A stretch of DNA of 8,024 bases from Bacillota bacterium (GTDB lineage Bacteria > Bacillota > Clostridia > Acetivibrionales > DSM-2933). Below the pieces are notes generated by a model, which did not search any database, was not told the origin of the DNA, and saw nothing but the letters and a program-made list of their open reading frames with translations. How positions within the stretch are numbered: the stretch's first letter is position 1; every line of letters begins with the position of its first letter. Positions 1 through 6,400 of this stretch are shown piece by piece. The position numbers were made by a program, and so were the translations under genes. The stretch lies in the NCBI GenBank assembly GCA_023441845.1, contig JAEZNF010000439.1, positions 1 through 8,024 on the forward strand, in the 5' to 3' direction.

Positions 1-245
1 CCAATTTCCTTAATATACACCCTGAAGGCGGCAATACTTGAAGTAAGAATTGCAGGTTGAGTATTTTCGGTTTTTGTAAGTTCTTCCATACTTCCTTCGA
101 AGCACAATCCTTTAAGGTCAAAGTTTAAAGCCTCATTAGCTTCTTCAAAGGTGTTTTTTGCGATCTTAAATTCCTCGCATAGTTTTTTTCCCATTCCGAT
201 ATATTGTGACCCTTGACCAGGGAACAAAAATGCTATTTTATTCAT
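1..245 (-). CDS. Trans-acting malonyl-CoA:ACP acyltransferase, N-terminal part (runs off left edge)
   Basis: Seen: 81 codons from ATG at 245-243, open to the window edge, beginning MNKIAFLFPGQGSQYIGMG and later containing KTENTQPAIL. FPGQGSQ (residues 8-14) is the oxyanion-loop signature of FabD-like and PKS acyltransferases, and TQPAIL precedes the active-site GHSxGE, which lies just outside the window. An in-frame TAG lies 21 nt upstream of the ATG, so this is the true start and the AT is N-terminal, not part of the preceding PKS. Known: such enzymes move malonyl (or another extender) from CoA to the phosphopantetheine of carrier proteins in the cytoplasm; in trans-AT PKS loci they serve modules that lack an AT. 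Inferred: it loads the two AT-deficient modules upstream in the same operon. It may be a single-domain AT or the first domain of an AT-AT or AT-ER fusion; the visible part cannot decide. A housekeeping fabD is less likely in this context. Confidence 0.92.
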   Translation of the reverse strand, partial: MNKIAFLFPGQGSQYIGMGKKLCEEFKIAKNTFEEANEALNFDLKGLCFEGSMEELTKTENTQPAILTSSIAAFRVYIKEI

Positions 246-256
246 ATGACTCGATT

Positions 257-267
257 TTCCTTTCCCC
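257..267 (-). promoter_or_regulatory. Ribosome binding site of the acyltransferase gene
   Basis: Reading leftward, GGGGAAAGGA ends 11 nt before the ATG at 245-243. The spacing is somewhat long, but the purine run is clear, and an in-frame TAG overlapping its upstream end (267-269) rules out a start further upstream. This supports separate translation of the acyltransferase rather than fusion to the upstream PKS. Confidence 0.6.
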
Positions 268-339
268 TATTCTTCAACTACTCATTATGCGTGACATTGA
301 TCTTATTTAGAAAACCCTGAATTTTAAAGTACCTTTTCT

Positions 340-3300
340 TTAAATACTGCCCTCTTCATATTCGCATTCTTCAATTTTCTCACCAGGTACGTCCATATAG
401 ATTTTTGCAAGTTTAGCGATCGTTGTATTGTCAAACAAGGTCTGCAAAGAAATATCCCTGCGGAATACTTTTCTGAGCTTCGTTATAAAGGCAACTGCCA
501 GTAAAGAGTGCCCTCCCAGTTCAAAGAAGTCATCATTCACCCCTATGCGCTCATAACCCAAAATATCCTGACAGACTTCTTCGATACGCTTTTCAGTTTC
601 GTTTCCCGGAGCACAATATGGTGTATCCAATTCAGGCCGCGGAAGCTTCGTCAGCTTTTCGCTTCCGGAAGTCTTAAAACCGTCTTCTCTCCCGTCCAAT
701 TTTATACCCAAGGCTGATATCTCAAGATTTGCAGAAACGTCTTCCATCTCCGAGCATATTTTCTCAACTTTCTCTTTTAGCTCCAGCATGCTGCGAAGCT
801 GTCTTTCAAGCACTTCTTTTTTGTTGCTGGAATCATTATTGATCTTCAAGGTAACAGACAGTTTGCCTTCCTTCAAAGCCGAGTTAAGCAATTCCTCTGT
901 AACGTCACTTTCCGAACAAATATTAAGATCATTTTCAACTGTCTCCTTTTCCTGCTTACCGGGCTCTATCCAAAAACGTTTCCTTTCAAAAGGGTATGTA
1001 GGCAGTATTATCCTGCGTCTCTTTTCATCTTCATACAACCTGTTCCAATTTACCCTTCCGCCATAAGTCCAATAAGTTCCCAAACATAGGAGCAAATGCC
1101 TGGATTCGGATTTGCAATCATCTTTTGAAGGCATTACAGCAATAATTTTTAAAGCCGGATTTTCTTTACCTAACGCTCTTAACTTAACACCAAAGGCACC
1201 TTCGGCACCGACTTCCATTAAAATCCCACCGGAATCCTCAGAGATTTTTATAAGAGCCTTTTCAAATCCCATACCGGACCTTTGACGTATCCAGTACTGC
1301 GGGCTGGCCGCTTCCCCGTCAGTTATGAAGCCGCCTGTTATACCTGATACAAATGGAATTTCAGGTCTGCTTAAAGAAATACTGTTAATATTGGCTTCAA
1401 ATGACACTATAAGCTTTAAGGCGTCCTCAAGTGACATTACACCGGAAATACAAGCAGCCACATATTCCCCTACTCCTTCGCCAATCATATGCTGCGGATA
1501 AATCTCACACTCCATTAAAAGCTTCGCTAAAGCATATTCAATTATAAATGTAAAAGCAGCCTTTATATTTTCGTTTTGTACAGTTTCCCCTGATGCCGAT
1601 TTACTACGTTCTTTAAACATCCACCGCTTTATAACGATACCGGTTTCTTTTTCCATGATACCCGCAACATGGTCAACTGTCCTTTTAAATACAGGCTCAA
1701 CATTATAAAGCTCCATCCCCATATTCATATAATAGTTGTCTGTCCCGGAAAACATGAATATTACGGACTGTTCCCCGGATTTTTGCATCCGGGCTATAAC
1801 ATCATCACTATTCTCTATCTCCAGCTTGTTTTTTAAATCCTCAATGTCTCTTACAGCCAATACTTTTCTGTGATTGAAGTTTCTGCGACCCACTTGAAGA
1901 GTAAATGCCGCATCCGCAAGATTTATGTCCGTATTTTTATTTAAATGCCCGGCAAGGTTTGAACACATCTTTTCAAGTGCCGGCTCCGTCTTCGCCGACA
2001 AACAAATAAGCTGCCACGGCCTGTTTGATTCCTTTGCAGGAGATAACTCAGGCGCTTCTTCAAGTATTACATGAGTATTGGTTCCTCCGATTCCAAAGGA
2101 GCTCACTCCGGCCCTTAAAGGGCTGCCGTCCGTTTCCCATTTTGAAAGTCTTGAATTCACATAAAAAGGACTGTCCGTAAAATCAATCTTCGGATTGGGT
2201 TCTTCAAAATTAAGGCTTGGCGGTATTACCCTGTTTTTCATGGCAAGCACTGTCTTGATAACGCTTGCAAGGCCTCCTGCATTAACCAGATGACCTATAT
2301 TGGTTTTTACAGACCCTATGGCACAGTATTGTTTTTTATCCGTATATGAACGGAATGCCTTTGTCAATGCGGCTATTTCGATCGGATCGCCAAGATTGGT
2401 TCCTGTTCCGTGAGTTTCAACATATGTTATTGTCTCCGGGTCTACTTCCGATACGGCTATTGCCTCGGCAATACACTCAGCCTGCCCATCAACACTGGGG
2501 GCGGTATAACTGTTTTTTAGAGAACCGTCGTTATTGATACCCATTCCCCTTATAACAGCATGAATACAATCGCCATCTGCTATAGCATCCTCCAACCGTT
2601 TTAATGCAACAACTGCCAATCCACTTCCGCTGACAGTTCCGTTCGCTTTTGAATCAAATGCCCTGCAGTGTCCATCGGAAGAACCGATTCCACCTTCCTG
2701 ATAGAAAAATGCTTCATTTCTTGATACCTGGAAACTTACTCCTCCTGCCAATGCTATATCACACCCATAGTTAAGAAGGTTCTGACAGGCATAATGAAGT
2801 GCAACCATTGAAGAGGAACAAAGAGTATTTACGTTGACACTTGGTCCAAGAAGGTTCATTTTGTATGATACCTTTGTTGCTAAAAAATCCTGTCCATTTG
2901 CCAGCATTATCTTAAATGACCCTACATCTTCTACAAGGCCCGGGTTTGAGTAGAGATTTCTAATCATATAACCGCTCAGGTTTGCACCTGCATATACCGC
3001 AATACGGCCATCATAAAGCTCTGAACTGTAACCGGCGCTTTCCAGCACTTCCCATGCGCTTTCCAGGAACAAACGATGTTGTGGGTCCATAATTTCCGCT
3101 TCTCTTGCCGAATAATCAAAGAATGCCGCATCGAATAGGTCCATATCCTCTAAAATGGCATCAGCCGCTACAAATTTGGGATTATCCAGCAAATGTTTAT
3201 CAATGCCCATTTTTATCAATTCGTCTCTATTGAAAAATCTAACTGATTCAACACCTTTATAAAGGTTGCTCCAGAACTCATCCATATCTTTCGCACCCGG

Positions 3301-3366
3301 AAAACGTCCTGCCATTCCGATTATTGCTACAGACCCCAACAAATTATTTTCTTCTGAACTGCTCAT
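340..3366 (-). CDS. Type I PKS module KS - degenerate AT - ACP
   Basis: Complete 1008-residue gene, ATG at 3366 behind a strong Shine-Dalgarno, TAA at 342-340. Domains in order: KS about 11-437 with Cys183 (in NTLCSSS), His319 (VETHGTGT) and His359 (KTNIGHL), so the decarboxylative condensation triad is intact; KS-AT linker about 452-532; an eroded AT about 533-745; post-AT linker about 756-800 ending in LPTYPFERKRFW; a charged linker with a probable coiled coil about 846-880; ACP about 920-992 with the phosphopantetheine serine Ser954 in GGHSLL; acidic C-terminal tail. The AT has GEGVGEY (629-635) where GHSxGEY is expected and lacks its small subdomain, so it cannot self-load. There is no KR, DH, ER or TE: the module should add one extender unit, leave a beta-keto group, and pass the chain on to a protein not seen here. 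The chain presumably comes from the PKS encoded just upstream (52-bp gap), and the extender from the AT gene 94 bp downstream. Confidence 0.97.
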   Translation of the reverse strand: MSSSEENNLLGSVAIIGMAGRFPGAKDMDEFWSNLYKGVESVRFFNRDELIKMGIDKHLLDNPKFVAADAILEDMDLFDAAFFDYSAREAEIMDPQHRLFLESAWEVLESAGYSSELYDGRIAVYAGANLSGYMIRNLYSNPGLVEDVGSFKIMLANGQDFLATKVSYKMNLLGPSVNVNTLCSSSMVALHYACQNLLNYGCDIALAGGVSFQVSRNEAFFYQEGGIGSSDGHCRAFDSKANGTVSGSGLAVVALKRLEDAIADGDCIHAVIRGMGINNDGSLKNSYTAPSVDGQAECIAEAIAVSEVDPETITYVETHGTGTNLGDPIEIAALTKAFRSYTDKKQYCAIGSVKTNIGHLVNAGGLASVIKTVLAMKNRVIPPSLNFEEPNPKIDFTDSPFYVNSRLSKWETDGSPLRAGVSSFGIGGTNTHVILEEAPELSPAKESNRPWQLICLSAKTEPALEKMCSNLAGHLNKNTDINLADAAFTLQVGRRNFNHRKVLAVRDIEDLKNKLEIENSDDVIARMQKSGEQSVIFMFSGTDNYYMNMGMELYNVEPVFKRTVDHVAGIMEKETGIVIKRWMFKERSKSASGETVQNENIKAAFTFIIEYALAKLLMECEIYPQHMIGEGVGEYVAACISGVMSLEDALKLIVSFEANINSISLSRPEIPFVSGITGGFITDGEAASPQYWIRQRSGMGFEKALIKISEDSGGILMEVGAEGAFGVKLRALGKENPALKIIAVMPSKDDCKSESRHLLLCLGTYWTYGGRVNWNRLYEDEKRRRIILPTYPFERKRFWIEPGKQEKETVENDLNICSESDVTEELLNSALKEGKLSVTLKINNDSSNKKEVLERQLRSMLELKEKVEKICSEMEDVSANLEISALGIKLDGREDGFKTSGSEKLTKLPRPELDTPYCAPGNETEKRIEEVCQDILGYERIGVNDDFFELGGHSLLAVAFITKLRKVFRRDISLQTLFDNTTIAKLAKIYMDVPGEKIEECEYEEGSI
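727..831 (-). other. Probable coiled-coil linker ahead of the ACP
   Basis: Residues about 846-880 of the KS-AT0-ACP protein (from SSNKKEVLERQLRSMLELKE onward) form a charged helical stretch with hydrophobic residues at heptad-like spacing (Val852, Leu853, Leu857, Leu861, Leu863, Val867, Ile870). It occupies the place where reductive domains sit in other modules. Similar helical segments precede carrier domains in mixed NRPS-PKS proteins. It may help the homodimer keep its register or hold the ACP at a distance from the KS. Assignment is from composition only. Confidence 0.5.
1132..1770 (-). other. Vestigial AT domain (catalytic residues and small subdomain lost)
   Basis: Residues about 533-745 of the KS-AT0-ACP protein. 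Recognisable AT landmarks: FMFSGTDNYYMNMG (537-550) in place of FxFxGQGSQYxxMG; MIGEGVGEYVAACISG (628-642) in place of the GHSxGEYVAAxxAG nucleophile elbow; SLEDALKL (645-652); then directly SLSRPEIPFVSGITGGFITD (664-683), which in intact ATs lies some 110-120 residues further on. The missing stretch is the ferredoxin-like small subdomain, including the AFHSP motif with the catalytic histidine. The His and Ser of GHSxG are Glu630 and Gly631 (codons GAA at 1477-1479 and GGA at 1474-1476). The YW-xRHLRxPVRF region is also eroded (YWIRQRSGMGF). The reading frame is continuous, so this is an in-frame deletion plus substitutions. Inferred: catalytically dead, perhaps kept as a structural spacer or a docking surface for the trans AT. 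Confidence 0.9.
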
Positions 3367-3376
3367 TCCACTAAGT

Positions 3377-3384
3377 CCCTCCCT
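3377..3384 (-). promoter_or_regulatory. Ribosome binding site of the KS-AT0-ACP gene
   Basis: Reading leftward, AGGGAGGG lies about 10 nt before the ATG at 3366-3364 (AGGGAGGGACTTAGTGGA then ATG). It is close to an ideal Gram-positive Shine-Dalgarno and fixes the start. It sits inside the 52-bp gap after the upstream PKS stop codon; I see no terminator or promoter in that gap, which fits one transcript. Confidence 0.8.
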
Positions 3385-3418
3385 GATAGAATATTAATTG
3401 CTTGTTTTGATAACTTAT

Positions 3419-6400
3419 TTATAACTTCCTTTTTAACATTGCCTCTCTCTTTTGCTTCATTATCTCCCTTTGTTTTTTGACCCTCATGTTCAGATTTTCA
3501 AAACTTGCCTTTTCCTCTATATGATCACTTTCAAGGTTTTTTGCAATTAGTGCAACAGTATTGTACTTATAAAGGTCAACCGCAGTAATATCCGTTTTAA
3601 ACTTCTCTTTTATTTTGGAATGCAGTTGAACAAGAAGAAGCGAATCGCCTCCAAGCTCAAAAAAGTCATCATATATACCAATTCCGTCAACACCTAAAAG
3701 TTTCTGCCATATTTTAACCAATTCTTTCTCATTATCATTTTTAGGTGCAACATACTCACAAGAAAGATCCGGCCTGGGATAAAGATTTACAGAAGCAGCC
3801 TGTTCATCCGACTCTATTGAGTCCTTTAGCTGCCTGGCATACCCCGCCTCATCAATCGCAATTTGAATATCCTTGGTAGAAACAATGACCCGGGAAGTAT
3901 AACATCCTTCCATTATTTTCTCTAAGGCTTTTAATCCCTCTGATACTGTAATTCCTCCATCCTGTATATCTTGCTTTTTGTCCACATCCCCGTATATCCT
4001 TTCCAATTCAGCCGATTCAGGTATTGGCCTAATGTTATTGTTTCCCAACTTTATATATGAAGCCCTGTCTTCATTAACATACCTCATTGAGAAGCCTTTA
4101 ATTTCAACCGATTTGAAACCCTCGGCATTTAAAATATCTATATCGCATTTTATTGTTTCGCTCAGTTCCCTGTACTCACTCTTAAATTTGAAATGTCCAT
4201 ATATCTTTTTATCCAGATCTTCTTTTATAACTATTTTTTCATATGAGAACGGAAGATAATTTCCGCCTGTTGCCAGTCTCACAGCCCCTGTTGCTATATC
4301 CAGAAGAGCAGGATGAAGTTTATATATTTTCAAATCTTCAACAAGATCTTCGGGAAGTTCTACTTCAACAATTCCCTCTTCAATTCCAAACATAATATTT
4401 CTTAATGTTCGCCACCTTTTCCCGAAGCTTATAAACTCCTCGGAAATATCTTTACCAATATCTTCTTTGCCGTTAGAATAGGTTGTATTCTTGCCCAAGT
4501 GTTCTATCAATCCGTTAATATCGGTACAATTCTTTTTATCGATCCCGGCTGACGCTACGGAACCCCTCACATGCTCCTGCCAGTAGTCCTGTTCTGTGAC
4601 TTCCGAACATAGTCTTGTCACCACTTTAAAATCAAATGATTTTTCGTTTGCTGTCAGTATAGTAAGCACATCTCTAGTTTCATTTTCTCTTGCAGACAAC
4701 GGAGTCAAAAATGTAACGTTATTAATTTCTACCGGACCTTCCCCGGCAATTTGACAGTACGCGGCCTTAGCCATTTCAAGGTAGGTTGTCCCTGCTACAG
4801 TCGGAATACCCATTACAAGATGTTCCGACAATACCCAATCCTTTTTTGGACTTAACTGCGAATAATAGACCACCTTTTCCTGTGTATCAATTATCCTTTT
4901 TCCAATGAGAGGATGCAGTTCCTCGGGATTTGATTGAATACGGTTTCCAATACCAACAGCCATACCAACACCGGGCCACCTGTCCCAGTTAACCGAAACA
5001 CAGCGTGTGCTTCCCCTTGAATCGTTCAAATACGCAAAAGCATCCATAAATGCATTGGCCGAGCAGTAATCAACCTGGCCAAAACCTCCGGTTACTGCAT
5101 TTAGTGATGAATTCATGATAAAGAAATCAGGTTTGCTATCCCTGAAGGCCTCATAAAGAGCTAATGTACCCATGACCTTGGGAGCAAAAACATTTTCAGC
5201 GAATTCTTTCTTTTTAAGCTGTATCATTCCTCCTCCCGGATTTCCTGCAGCATGAATAATCCCATGAATTTTCCCGAACCTTTGTTCAGCTTGGATTTTA
5301 ATGTTCCCTACTTGTTCGGGATCACTTACATCTGCCTGTAATACCAGAACCTCCCCACCTGACTTTTGTACTTTCCTAAGTTGCCTGATTTTAGCAGAAG
5401 TTTTATCATTTGGTCCATGAGTATCAAGCCATTCATCCCATGCCTCCATTTTGGGAAATTCAGACCTTCCGACCAAAACAAGCTTTCCTTCAACCTCATC
5501 TGCAAGGTATTGTGCTATCGATAGTCCAATACCACCCAGACCGCCTGTTATCATATAAACACCCTTGCTTCTTAATGTAATTGCAGGTTTGTTATTTTGC
5601 TCCATCTCTATATTTTCAAAGTGTTGTGCCCATCGTTGGCCTCCCCGGTACGCTACAACCCCTTCAACCGAGTCAATAAAAGTCTCGGCTGCAAGCTCCA
5701 AGGCCATATCCTGTTCATATGAACCATTACCCTCAGGTATGGCAAAATCAATGCTTGTTGACTTTATATTCGGGTACTCTTGCGATATAACCTTACAAGG
5801 CCCCATAACCAATGTCTTTTCCGGGCAAAAAACAGGTTCTCCGAATATCTTGTGCATATTATTCGTTACTACTTTTAACTGTATTACATTCTTCCATCCC
5901 AGTTTACCTATGCTTTGCACCATATAAACAAGACTGAAAAACAGCCTTGTTCCCCTATAAACCCGCTGCTTCATTAATACCGGTTCTTTATCTGCGGTTA
6001 CACCAAGCATGTTTACTATTAATCCCGGAACCTTACCTGCTTCTTCAATATCTTTGAGCAATACATCATAATCCTCAGCGTGTCCGCTGTTTATCGAATA
6101 AGAGTTTTCACTGTACTTTTTGTATTCATTGCCATCAACTACAGTTATAACCTCAACACCCGATTCTTTAAGGTTATCTGTATATTTATTTTCAAGTATT
6201 CCGCTGTTCATAAAAGCCAGACAAATTGTTCCTTCAGTAGCCATATTGGCCAGCGGGGCATTCTTAAGCGATTGTTTCCAAATTGGAGAATAAAACCACT
6301 TTGCCGGTTCATTTTTTATTCGTTCAGGCTTATCATGGTTTCCATCCGTTATTTTTTTCTTGCCGGCATTTACCCAGTATGATTGACCTTCAAACGGATA

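Noticed and set aside
246..339. Promoter or riboswitch in the 94-bp gap before the AT gene
   Set aside because: No convincing -35/-10 pair or conserved RNA fold is visible beyond the ribosome binding site; same-strand spacing fits an operon.
323..344. Inverted repeat TTTAAAG...CTTTAAA over the stop codon of the KS-AT0-ACP gene, possible terminator
   Set aside because: The stem is only 7 bp and almost wholly A/T, with no clean U-tract, and it overlaps the stop codon. It is unlikely to separate the PKS and AT transcripts.
508..1066. Plus-strand reading frames here and at 2346-2537, 3978-4259, 5565-5927, 6080-6510, 6729-6932 and 7735-7935
   Set aside because: All lie antisense within clearly coding PKS sequence, and none has a recognisable domain or a neighbour it fits.
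1399..1410. Frameshift or pseudogene break at the AT deletion junction
   Set aside because: AT-like sequence continues in the same frame on both sides, and the post-AT linker and ACP follow intact, so this is an in-frame deletion and not a broken gene.
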